From contig NW_021940919.1 of the NCBI RefSeq assembly GCF_004337985.1, positions 1,275,874 through 1,339,873 on the forward strand: a DNA stretch of 64,000 nucleotides, in the 5' to 3' direction. A model generated the notes under the pieces. The model made no database searches. It worked only from the letters and a program-made list of their open reading frames with translations, and had not been told where the DNA came from. The position numbers and the translations under genes were made by a program. The stretch is from Pyricularia pennisetigena. Its lineage: Eukaryota > Ascomycota > Sordariomycetes > Magnaporthales > Pyriculariaceae. Positions 1 through 10,467 of the stretch are shown here, piece after piece. Every line of letters starts with the position of its first letter. Position 1 is the first letter of the stretch.

Positions 1-354
1 TCTATTGGGCCGAGAGAAAGAGATCAGACGTCGGCATATAGTGCGTCGAAACCTGCTCCAACGGGCAGGTCAGCATGGCGACTATAGTGAAGGGATCAAC
101 TACCGATACACTTCAATTAGCAGGACCAACCAAGCATGGCGTATCCTTGTTAAACACCAAGCCTCGAAAACCCAAGCTCGTTGTGCTCACAAACTTGGGA
201 CCAACTAAGTAAGTACTTACCTCTGCAGGCAGCAGAAAATAATTTTAAATTAAGCAAAGAAATAGGGTCAACTTCGGCCTTTTCGTTTTCTATACATAGT
301 ATGCGCCTTGCCAACACAAGTTAGTGGTGCCTTGGCAAACAAAGCATCTCAACC

Positions 355-443
355 TCTCGCTCTCTCTCTGTCTGTCTCTCTCTCTCTGTCTCTCTCTCTC
401 TGTCTCTCTCTCTCTGTCTCTCTCTCTCTGTCTCTCTCTCTCT
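355..443. repeat. (CT)n-type microsatellite
   Basis: The tract is almost pure CT dinucleotide, interrupted at regular intervals by single TG steps that give a repeating unit of about 12 bp. The reading frames across it encode Ser-Leu or Arg-Glu runs and are artefacts of the repeat. Confidence 0.95.
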
Positions 444-638
444 TTCGGTCGGTTCACGAGAGAACCGAAGTCGATAGACCGGCGGCGACAATGGAACAAA
501 ATGCTAGAAGAGAATAAAGTCCCCCCCTCGGCTGACTGCAAAAGCACGGCCACCTGAGAGGATCTTGGTTCGGTTCAGCTGTTCTTTCTGCAACAGGAGC
601 ACCACCATGCAGCTCTGGCGCAGATGACAGAGGGAGTC

Positions 639-639
<1 letters not shown>

Positions 640-679
<40 letters not shown>
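640..679. repeat. 40-nt A homopolymer
   Basis: This is an uninterrupted run of 40 A and the longest homopolymer in the window. Other runs of about 19 or more lie at 918-942, 1487-1507, 2361-2387, 3552-3574, 12439-12468, 27629-27647 and 50001-50030. All lie in non-coding DNA, introns or a transposon. Confidence 0.95.
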
Positions 680-680
<1 letters not shown>

Positions 681-1193
681 GTGGGTGCTGAGCTGACTGC
701 CTTGTAGTCAACGGGCATTGTAATCGTTCCAGAAAACCCTAAATCCCGACGCAGCCGCCGAGGGAAGCATTCGTCTGTACTGTAGGGTTGCCCATGACCA
801 TGATTGGTCGACCAACCGTTGAACTTGGTCATTCCAGACGAGGTACAAGTAGTTCGCTATCGGGTTTGGTGTAACCAACCAATAAATGATGGCGTCACCG
901 TGAGAATCAAGAGAAGGAAAAAAAAAAAAAAAAAAAAAAAAAGAATCCATAGGATACCTCGACACCTCGTATGCATATGGTATGAAAGTATGCAGCTTGG
1001 CAGTACCTTTTGTATCCTACTTTGGAAATTATAAGCTTTGGGGTAGATCGGCTTGGACACTTTCTTCAAGCCACAACGGCTCGCTAGCTTTGACGATGCA
1101 CAGTAATGATTGCGTCAACCAAACCTAATTGACAGACTTCACGTGGCGCTTAAACGGCGAACATCATCTCTTTTATTGACGTGCTGCTATCGC

Positions 1194-3333
1194 TCAGTTA
1201 AACGGAGTCACCTCCTCCATGTAAAGGTCGTATATCCCGTTGCCACAATACTTGTCCTTGTATATCCACATTGACTTGTCTTGTCTCGATTCGGCCGAAT
1301 TTCTTCCCATCGAGCTGTCGCCTCTCCTGTGCTCGGCCGATTGCTTCTGGCGGCGACCCGCCTCTGTGTAGCGGACGGCGGCCTTGACCATGGACTTGAG
1401 CACCTGGGCCTCGACGATGGGCGACTGTTGTGGAATCACAATCTTGTGCGCAAGTAGCACGCCGGCTGCAATTCACCATGTTAGAATTTTTTTTTTTTTT
1501 TTTTTTTCTCTCTCTTTTTTCTTTCGCGTCTCTCCCTTGGCAGTGCAGCGACCGCGTCGGGGTGGCTGCAGATTATGTATGCACTTACTCAACCCAAGCA
1601 CAAGCAAACCAGTTGCGGTGGCAATCAGTATAACATGGATGATGGGCCAGTGCTCCATCTTGAGCTTGTTCCCAATCTCGGGCATCATCCCCGATACGGT
1701 GATTGCCTCGTTGTTCTCGCCGGCGACGGCAATGACTCCAGTGGCGAACCTCGACATGATGGCAGCCAAAGAAGTGGCTGAGCCGCTGAATGGTGTACCG
1801 TATAGGTTCTCTGAAGGGTAGACCTGTGACTGGACCACCACTTCGGTCTCCTTGTTCTGGACGCCCGAAGGAGCATCAGCAGACACCGAGGCGAAACCCT
1901 GTAGGGCGATACCCGCCGCAGCCATCCTGGCCAGCTCATCGCCCACCTTCTCCTCGGGCCGGGTGGCGCCCTCGACATCGCCCACAGAAACCGTACAGTT
2001 GTACCACCACGCTTCGGGGAAGGCTGCCTCGAACATCGTGACGATGGCGCAGCGGGGCCCGCATTCCAACCGCATGTCGGTCATGTAAGTGTTTTGATCG
2101 AGACCGCCTCGGACCGGCAGGTTGACGATCCCCCTCTGGTTTTCGGTTAGTCGGATCGTGATGTTTGACTGGGTGCCGTTTCCGCCCTCGATGACGGGGA
2201 ATGCGCGGCATTCGGTGCGGACCTCGATGGAGCGATCCGTGGCGGCCGTGACGGGCAAACGATCGTTGTTGTTGATGGTGTTGGGGTTGAGCTCGTGGAA
2301 CACGTAGGAGCAGTTCGATTGCTGCAGCTTGGGGTCGCAAAAGTAAAGTGGCTGTGGCGATTTTTTTTTTTTTTTTTTTTTTTTTTTGCGGCAACCGGTG
2401 AGCGTTAATGAGTTTTGAATCAACTCGTACAATCTGGGTACGTTCTCGACTACTTACATTGTCTGCATAGTAAAGATCACCCGACTCGGGTTTCTTCTCA
2501 GGCCCGGCGACGGCGTACGCTTGGGAAAACACGCCAAAGCTGTTGGCAGTGTACTGCCGAGCCTTTTTCAACACGGCCGGTGAGGTTGAAGCCGACGAAG
2601 ACGTGGAAATGACAGTCATGTTGCGAATCAGGACTCTCCCGGGAACCAACAGAGCCTTGTCCTCCGCGTTCTCGACCGAGAAGCAAAGACCGAGCGAGGC
2701 GAGTGCGATCTGGGCAGCTAGCGCAATGAAGAGCCAGAGCGATGCGACGGCCAAGACGGGAAGCCGCTTGGAGCTCATGATCAGCTTCGCGATGCGCGTC
2801 AGGCTGTGGGCCTGCAGGATGGCCTCGACCTTGCCATGTGAAAAGGAACGCCGGCTCAGGATGAACCAGCGCAGATCGCCGACGATCTTGTTCATGAAGC
2901 TAACCACCATCAGGGCGAGGCCGATGGAGAAGCCGGTGATGAGCGCGTTGAACACCCGCTTCCTCCTCTTGCTCAACACCGGCTCGCTGGAGAACGTGTA
3001 GAGGACGGCATAGATTCCTCCGATCAGGAACAGCACGATGACCCAACGGGACAGCATGGCCCCCACGGCCCTTTTCAGTGACGGTCTTTTCGCCGGAAAT
3101 CCCTTGAATCCATCAGTTGGCTCCGGGCTGCTGGCACCTCTCGACGACGGCGGTCCATACTCGTCCTGGCGTGGTCTTTGCTGCCTCTTGCTGTCCCAAT
3201 TGCCCTGCAGACCTCCGGGTCCATCTTCGCCTCTCCTCATGTATGCCTCGGCCAGTTTTGGTGGCGTCGTCGTGTCTTCCAACATGATGTAGGGCTGAGT
3301 TTTGTTGGTTTTGAACGAGTGTTGTTGATCCAT
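1194..3333 (-). CDS. Four-pass membrane glycoprotein, hypothetical
   Basis: Three exons (3333-2458, 2351-1589, 1465-1194) join in frame to 636 codons; both introns use GTAAGT donors and CAG acceptors. The start is the methionine of MDQQHSF; a longer frame begins 19 codons upstream. A basic, Pro-rich cytoplasmic N-terminus is followed by membrane segments near residues 96-113, 127-147 and 192-215. Next comes a lumenal or extracellular domain of about 300 residues with several NxS/T glycosylation sites and Cys pairs, then a fourth membrane segment near 526-546 at the end of exon 2. Exon 3 encodes a basic cytoplasmic tail. The layout resembles uncharacterised fungal plasma-membrane proteins; I assign no function. 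Both introns carry long A runs on the sense strand. Confidence 0.8.
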
Positions 3334-5375
3334 CGCCACTGTTGTTGGCACGGGCTGCAAAATGCAGCTCAAACTCTGAAAAGGATACAAGTTTGCCGAA
3401 ATGGGATGTCAGTCGTCCGGTTTGCACAGATGAACGAACGACTTGTTCCAGAATAGAACAGAGCTGTACCCAATCCAGGCACGAAATATAGGTTACGAGT
3501 GAGTGATGCAGCTATTGTTGAGCTGTGGGGGGGCCCCTCAGCTGAACTTTGTTTTTTTTTTTTTTTTTTTTTTTCCCTTCATTACAAGAGGTCCAAGGAG
3601 AAGAAGAAAGTTTCTTTTGACGGGTTCGCATTGAATGGCAGCGGACGTCATGTCGTTTCTCGGCACCTCAACCTACCCATCGCATAGCTGACTCGCCGTA
3701 GTCCATCCCCTTGCGCATATGAGAGGGCTCAAATGCATCCCAGACAGCTTGTCAGACAACCGACCGGGGTGTGCAGGCCGGTCGGTGTCGCACCCGGGGG
3801 CCCGAAGACGTCCAAAAATAGTACTGCCCCGGCTGAGTCACCCTGTCCCCCCGGGGTTGAAAACGCGCGCAAGGTCCACAAGAGAAGCCACCACCAACCA
3901 ACAAAACGGCACTCGTCTAGTGTCAACTCCTTAAGCCACAACATCCTTGATATCAGAGCTATCTTGTATTTGTGACAGAGATGCCCGGCCGTTCCGGTGA
4001 ATATACCGAGTAGATTTTGGTCAATCTTGGACGCCCATACACCATATGTTGCAACAAATAAAGTCTTTGTCTTTCTAGACTACAGTAGTCATTTCTTTAT
4101 ATGAGGTCAGAGTAGAGTCATTATATAATTACTCACTCTGCTTTCCACAGACGAAGGCTTGTTGTGAAACAAAAATGCCTGCATTCGTATAGATGAAATC
4201 CTTCCAAGATGCGGGTGACTAAAGCCCACCATGCCCTTGTTGGCTTTTGAAGCGTGGGTAGTCAATCCTAGAGTTTGTGTAACCAGGCAGAAGCCTGTCT
4301 TTTCATAGCCACGCCAGTCTCCGCGGCGGTATTCGGCAGATCGCACCCAATTCCGCTGCTCTATTTCAAGTAAGTAATCGTTTTAAGAGCTTGATCGCTT
4401 TGCAATTGAGTAACGTAATCAACTCCACAGCCTGGACAAGCCAATGATGCAGAAACAAACAGCGTCAGTGCTAAGAAGAACCCTTAACCCGGATACTGAA
4501 GCTGACAAGCATTTTAAAAGATTCGCCCTATAGGACTTTAGCTAGTAATAACTCTGATGATTTTGTGTTAAAAAACAACCTCGAGTAGGATCACCAGCTC
4601 CATTAACAGCGGGCGATTGGAGGTGTACATGATTCTGAGGAATTATGAGAATGAAACGCATGCAATTACGCATTGCAATGTCTTCGCTGTAGCTGTGCAT
4701 AAAAAGGCCGCTTACTTCTGCAAAATAAGGGGCAATAATAATGACTAAAAAGGCCCAAGACACGGCCAAGACTGACCTGCTAATTTCAATTTCAACTACG
4801 TGTTGTGACATGACTCCTCAATGTAGCCAAGTCTCTGACTAGACTAGGCCCAACAGACAGAGCCGCACAAGGTTGGTGCAAATGCCGACTTCCGGTCGGG
4901 GATCGGGGATCCTGTTTTTGTTGACAATGAATCCAGATTGTGAACGTACGTAATCGCGACTGTCCGCATACAGTGTTGACACAGTTGTTGACGAAAGATG
5001 TAGATATAACATAAATACATGTTGCACTTAAAACCACAGCCAAAAGACGAAAGCTCCCGTCTATGACTAATGCCAGTGACTTTGTTAAATATAGCCTGCA
5101 ACAATATATATTTGCGATTGGACCAGTTTTATTTTATTGTGTAACAAGATGCGGAGCAACGTACCAATTGTGTTTGTTATTTTTAAACCGGGCAAATTGG
5201 GAACGCAAAAGGCAGCAACTGGTAAATACTTTTCCTTGGAAACGAGATTAATTTTACATTTACAAACAAATAAATCTTTTTTCAACAGATTCAAGGGGGG
5301 GTTTTTTTTTGGTTATCGGAGTGCCGTTTCGATACGTCCACCAGCACGTGCCTCTGGCGAGCTACCGTGGCCGTC
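3334..5375. other. Intergenic region, no gene recognised
   Basis: About 2 kb between the starts and ends of two minus-strand genes. It holds a 23-nt T run at 3552-3574 and a C/G-rich stretch near 3780-3860. Frames of 60-90 codons exist on both strands, but none shows a recognisable domain or splice support. Confidence 0.5.
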
Positions 5376-5956
5376 TCATTGGGTTTTGCCTTTGACAGCC
5401 GGCAGGTCGTCGCCAAGCCAGCCCAAGAGATAAGCCAACTTGATAGAAAAAGCCACTACGGGGCCGAACATGTGTCTGAAAAAGGTTGTACAAGGGCATT
5501 CGAGAAAGTTAGTTATTTAAACTCGCCGAATGCGCCAAGAAATGGGAGGGGAGGGGGAGAAGGAGGTTATCGTTCGCACCCTTTCATCTCCGTGGTCCAG
5601 TTTGCAACCTCAATTGCAGCAGGGCCAGCCGGTCCCAAGACGGCAGCAACGGCGCCCCAGTGAGCAATGTCAGAGAGCATCAGGGCTAGGGCAACAAGGT
5701 GGGCGGTGCGTCGGTTCTCGCACGTGAACATGACGACGGCGACCAAAACACCAACCAGTAGCATCATAAAGCCAAGATTCAAGCTGGCGAGTTTTTCTGT
5801 GGGTAGATAATCTACGTCGGATGATGGAAGATCTCCAAAGAGTGCAGCCGTGTAGTGGCCCGGGTTGATGATGAGTGAAAGGCCACCATAGCAAAGGAGT
5901 AACGGCTCAAAGTAGCAAAAATAAATGCGCGGGAAGGGGGCCATGAAGGACGCCAT
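5376..5956 (-). CDS. DUF7704-type small membrane protein
   Basis: Two exons (5956-5580 and 5475-5376) give 158 codons. Exon 1 ends at phase 2 before GTGCGA, and exon 2 follows a TTTTTCAG acceptor. The second exon is short but clearly coding: it adds a hydrophobic segment (FGPVVAFSIKLAYLLGWLG) and a short polar tail. The protein starts MASFMAPFPRIYFCYFEPL and has four hydrophobic segments. This matches the layout of the short fungal membrane proteins grouped as DUF7704, whose function is unknown. Assignment to the family rests on the N-terminal PFPRIY..FEPL pattern and the size. It is divergent from PEX16, with about 520 bp between the two starts. Confidence 0.75.
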
Positions 5957-6474
5957 GGTAGTGTTATCCCGAGATATTTCTGTCTGGGCGGGATTTGGTA
6001 GTGGTGAGATCTCTGTCTGAAGAATTTGACTGCACGTCGGTGGTGTCTAAGCAACCAAGGTACCTGTATCTTCTTGAACATAAACGGCGTCAAAATGAGA
6101 GCGCGTCCACACGTGACAGTGGAGGTGACGCCGCCGGTGGGCAAGTGGGGTATGCAGACAAACAGACTCTGGGGAAGCCATTTAGGACGGGACCTCGGCA
6201 GGATTCGTACCCCATCCTCCCCCGGAGTGCCGCGCCCACGCGCTTCAATTCGCCGTCTACCCCCAACCTCCACTATCGACCCAAGCCAACCTAGCTCAAA
6301 GGTCCATTGATAGATTGACAGTTCCGGGTGCTCAACATCATTTCAACTCATCGACAACGAGAGAAATACTGCTTTGGTTTTCACCAGCGGTCCACTACTG
6401 GTTGTCTCATTTGCTTCGGTCGGATCGTTCAGCCTCAACTCGGCTCGTCAGCATCAAGACCAGCCGCAGCAGCC
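5957..6474. promoter_or_regulatory. Shared divergent promoter region (DUF7704 / PEX16)
   Basis: The 518 bp between the two divergent start codons must contain both promoters and 5' leaders. No TATA box or specific operator could be assigned with confidence. Confidence 0.5.
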
Positions 6475-7876
6475 ATGGCTACGATGCCATCGGCGCCTGT
6501 CGCTGCGGCTGCGGCCGCTTCGCGCTCCAAATCGGCTGCCGCTCCTACCAAACCCCGATCCGCAGTGCGCCAGGTTCTGTCACTGCCGCCCCGCCTCTTA
6601 AACATGTACGACGACTTCATCATCAAGAACGCGAGCCAGGTGTCGCAGATCGAAAGTGCATTGCGCTCATTGACATATGTCATTCCCGGTATGTATTTTA
6701 CCCACGCCTGAACCTGTGCTGTGCCTGTTTCTTCTCATCGATAGCTAACCCGCGGCCCGTGAATCCGCGACAGGCCGCTTCCGCGATGCGGAAATAGCCT
6801 CAGAGTCTCTTCACTCGGGCGTCGGTCTCCTCTCCCTATATCACGATCTCGTCTTGCAGCAACGCGCCGCGTCACCCTCCTCTTCTAAACTTCAACAACA
6901 GCCGACATCCGCCCGGCCGGCCCACACGCGCTACACGATCTTTTGGTTCCAAAAGTCCCCGATATACCGCCGCGTCGCCCTGGCGCTGCAGGTGGTCCAG
7001 TACACGCAGCTGCTGCTTGAGATGGCCGCCAAGCGCCGCGGCGACGAGCGCCTGCGTTGGCGCGTAGTCGTCCTCGTCGAGGCCTTCAAGGCCTTTTGCA
7101 AACTCGTCCTGCTCCGCATCACCCGCGGGCGGCCGCTCCTCTCTCCGCCCGTTCCGGAGCGACAAGTCTTACCCGAAGAAAATGAGGGCGACCTAGATGG
7201 CGTCCCACCAGAATTAGGAGACGAACAAGGCGACGGTCAACACGAGAACGGCGTCTTGGTTAATGGCAACGGCAACGGCGCTGCCAAGAGCAACGGTCAT
7301 GCCCACACAAACGGCAAGACGATAGCAAGCCCATCATCCCCCCAAAAGGAGTGGTTCATGCCGCGCACGCAGGCTACTCTCCCCTCGCTTCCTTCAAACT
7401 CAGACATTGGCTCATACCTTCTCTCGCGCGTCCTGACCGCCGACGATATCAAGCCTGCCCCGAAGCTGCTCCGCCCACTGTCCGGGGCCGCCCGCGCGGC
7501 CGAGGTGCTTCACATCCTTGCCCCGCTCGTTTACGCCCTGACCCTGGCCCACTTCTCCCTCCGCGCATCCGAGAAGGGTGCTTCGGGCAAGAAGAGCGGC
7601 GCCGCGAACTGGACGCCCTGGCTGCTCGGTGTCGCCCTGTCCCTGGCCGCGCGGCAACTGCGCGACCGGGGCTTTGGCGCCTCGGCCCTGGAGCGGGAGG
7701 AGTGGGACCGCCGCGGTTGGGGCATCGGCTGGTGGGCCATGCGCGGCGCCGCCTACGAGCACGTCGTCAAGGGCGTGGTCGAGGGTGTCAGGAGGAGGAT
7801 GCCGAGCTTCATCGGCGGCGTGCTGGAGGACTACGAGTACCTGTGGGATAATTACTATTTTAGCACTGCCGACTAG
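6475..7876 (+). CDS. PEX16: Peroxisomal membrane protein PEX16
   Basis: Two exons (6475-6688 and 6774-7876) give 438 codons, with a GTATGT donor and ACAG acceptor splitting a Gly codon. The start MATMPSAPVA is followed by an Ala/Ser/Lys-rich stretch and then the conserved Pex16 beginning (YDDFIIKNASQVSQIESALR). Later blocks include YTIFWFQKSPIYRRVALALQ, VVQYTQLLLEMAAKR and the C-terminal hydrophobic part ending in the EYLWDNYYF block. Pex16 is an integral peroxisomal or ER membrane protein needed for recruiting other peroxisomal membrane proteins with Pex3 and Pex19. A fungal-type low-complexity insert rich in Asn/Gly (around residues 215-255) separates the conserved halves. It converges on hac1. 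Confidence 0.93.
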
Positions 7877-8542
7877 GCTCGATTGCTACCCACGGGGCTG
7901 ACAGAGATGGCACTTGATGTGCGGTTTGTTGCGAGAATAAAGTTGGTGGATGTATTCATTTGTAACTTGTCTGGCCTTGACTGATGCCAAGGCTTGACTT
8001 GTGCTTTCCTTTTGACTTTGCGATAATATAATTTTGATGAACGTAGAATTAGGACATTGATCGGTTTTGTAAATATAGGGGAATACCTTGTGGAATACGA
8101 ACAGTCGTCTTTGGGAGATGGGGTAGTCACGAACAATACGTGGGCCCATTGTATCAACATCATACAACCTGTGCACATTCTTTCATCAATAGTTTTACCA
8201 CCTTGAGCGAGTCGACGAAACATCAGCAAAAGGCCAAACCTGGGTATCTTGCGCAAGGTCAAATAAAATAAGACAACTTAGTTGGCATTGTCCACAAGTT
8301 TGCTAAAAATTTTATGGTAGTACATGACCGTCTACTTCGTTCCCAACAAAAGAGTATGAAATAGCTAAGCCACACATTTGAAACAATCCCCCAAGACGCC
8401 ATGCAACCCCGGTTCCTGCCGTCCATATCCCAAAGACATGTTTGCCGTCAAAATCATAAGACAAATGAACTGAGGAATGGGTTTGGCCAGCGTGACAAGG
8501 AGGACTAAGCGCGAGGGTGTACTGTGGTTCAACCCATCGCCA
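7877..8542. other. Convergent 3' intergenic region
   Basis: The stretch lies between the stop codon of PEX16 and the end of the unspliced hac1 frame and should hold both 3' untranslated regions. The spliced hac1 product stops further upstream at 8898, so 8543-8897 is also 3' UTR in the induced mRNA. No other gene was seen. Confidence 0.55.
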
Positions 8543-10278
8543 CTATAGACTATCTTGTTCGTTGCCAGCCTCACTCTCCTCTCTGAATCTCTTGCGGTGG
8601 TTAAGTCCAGATCTAGCGTGCTTCGATGAGGACATCTGATCCACAACGCTGCGACGAGGCCTCTTGACAGAGGTGTTGATGGCGTCAGCGCGGCCATTCA
8701 TCGCTCGCTCCTCGACCCGAATGGCCCAGAGCAACGTCAACAGAACCCATTTGGATGGCGGCGAGGCATTTTTCCATAGCCCGGCCTCCTCTCCTCCGAG
8801 CCCCACAGGCGACGTGCGCAAGTCCACAGGTGACGTTCGGGCGACATCGTGACCGTCCACGCGACCTCCATTGACCCCGTCGACAAGGCGTTGCTCCTCA
8901 GATTGCACCAACCGCAATGCCGCCAGCGTCGCATCCGATAGAGGACGCGCCAAGCTGGGGCTGCAGGTTAGGATCTTCCGGAGAAGACGAAGTCGTAGGG
9001 TTCTGGAGGCCGTGGGCAGACTCGATACCGGTCGAGACGCCATCGGCGAACTGTTGGCTGTCGGCTGCGGGGTGCGCGGTTGCGCCCTCGAGCCATTCGT
9101 TGTTGTTGAGGTACTCGTTGATGTCGAAGTCGAACGCGCCCGACGGTTGGGAGAAGGCTGGGTCACTAGCCAGATAATAGTCTCCAGAATCTTCGGGGCT
9201 GGGGGTATCGAATACCCCACTTTCAAGGACATGGCTATCTGAAATAGCGGCCGCTGAAACATCGAGAGAAGCGTCGCCGAGCACGCCGCCATCAGCGAGA
9301 GCTGCCACTGAACGGAACGCATCATCGAAGCCGGCATCTGTCTCAAGGCTTGCGGAACCCTGGCTGACTGACACTGCAGGTCGGTGCACAACATCTCAGC
9401 AGGATGTTGTGTCATGTCAGCCGAGGTCGCCGCTTGCTCGCCAGATGCAACGGTCTCGTTCTGCTGTTCGGGAGCAGGGCTTGATCGGATCGAAGCCGGA
9501 TTGACGGTGGTTGGGACGTTGGTGGATCTAAAAATTTCCTCGAGGGAGTTGGCAGGGTCTGTCAACGTTGCCGAGACGGACGTGGCCGATGAGGCGATGG
9601 CGTCTTGAGACCGGAACAGCTCGGGCGTCAAGGTGAGGCCATCGGGATTTTCGCTGGATGTCACAACGCCAGCCTCCCGACGCCTCAACTGAAGCTCTTG
9701 GTACATGGTTTGAGTGAGCTTCTGGAAGTGGAGTAATTGCTGCTCGAGGGCGGCGTTGCGTTGCTCGAGCGCCTCTACTTCTTGGCGCTTGCGTTCCCTA
9801 GAGGACTGAGCAGCGCGGCGGTTGCGGAGAACCCGCTCGACACGACGCTGCTCTTTCTCATCTTCTGTCTTGGCACGTTTCCTGAAGCAGCTGACGTCAG
9901 CATACTTGCTCAAGGTTGTTTCTCTCAAAACCCGGTGTTATTAGCTTACCTTGGTGGCAGATTGGTTTTTGGCTCCGGAAGAACTTGACCCCAGGACTTT
10001 CGCTTTTTGGTCTTCTTTTCTGAAGCCGCAGCCGGCGAAGTCTCCTCGGATGCAGGCTTTGATTCGGTGGGCCGTATCGCTGCTGATTCTGTCTTGAGGG
10101 CATCGAGTTCTACCGGGTCTTCTTGAGACACTGGTGGACTTGCCAGATCCGAGGGGTTAAGTGAGAAGCTTTTGGCGTCGCCGAACAGTGGTGGGTACAT
10201 GTCGCCGGGAGTCGACAGGAAAGACTCGGCCGGCGATGCTTCCAACTTGAGTTCTGGGGTTGTGCTCCAAGTGTTCAT
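8543..10278 (-). CDS. hac1: bZIP factor of the unfolded protein response, HAC1/HacA
   Basis: Exon 1 runs 10278-9950. A conventional intron (GTAAGC donor, TTCAG acceptor) leads to exon 2 from 9881. The junction rebuilds the family hallmark: a KKRKSWGQVLPEPKTNLPPR segment directly before the basic region, then RVLRNRRAAQSSRERKR and a leucine zipper. This factor activates ER chaperone and secretion genes on ER stress. Read straight through, the frame ends at 8543 (555 codons). Removal of a 20-nt (or 23-nt) Ire1-type intron near 9377-9399 shifts the frame, so that translation ends at 8898 (430 codons). The new tail is acidic, with an aromatic DYYLASDPAF and FDFDINEYLNNNEW section, as expected for an activation domain. 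Regulation is therefore by cytoplasmic mRNA splicing. Confidence 0.93.
9377..9396 (-). other. hac1: Ire1-type unconventional intron of hac1
   Basis: On the sense strand, ACAACAT and ATGTTGT pair around a loop containing CTGCTGA, and GAC and GTC pair around a 7-nt loop CTGCAGT. Both loops fit the Ire1 consensus CNGCNGN. Removing 20 nt (9396 to 9377), as described for Aspergillus and Trichoderma hacA/hac1, or 23 nt (9399 to 9377), as the loop rule predicts, gives the same frame change and differs by one codon. The frame entered downstream stays open for about 160 codons. Confidence 0.88.
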
Positions 10279-10452
10279 GTTGGACAGCTAGGGTATTGGA
10301 GGACTTTTGGTTCGAGGCTTTGTTTGAAGTTGCGTATGTGCGTGGTTCGAGATGTGCCTGCCTTTGTTCTCGGAAAGGTATCGGAAAAAATGGGGATTCG
10401 CGATACTTAAAACTTGCTGCACTGCGTATGCCTCTTTGGTGTTGGAGTGCGA

Positions 10453-10467
10453 CTAATGACAAAGCAT
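10453..10467 (-). promoter_or_regulatory. Possible upstream ORF in the hac1 leader
   Basis: An ATG followed by three codons and TAG lies about 175 nt upstream of the hac1 start on the sense strand. Short upstream ORFs are known in hacA/hac1 leaders of filamentous fungi. Whether this site lies inside the transcript is not shown by the sequence. Confidence 0.3.

Larger units (their letters stand above)
1..1193. other. Non-coding left edge with microsatellites
   Basis: No convincing gene was found. The stretch holds a pyrimidine microsatellite and two long A runs (640-679 and 918-942). Reading frames here are short and mostly products of the repeats (poly-Ser/Leu or poly-Lys translations). Confidence 0.6.

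Noticed and set aside
290..557. Several 70-90 codon frames across the CT microsatellite
   Set aside because: They encode only Ser-Leu or Arg-Glu runs and arise from the repeat.
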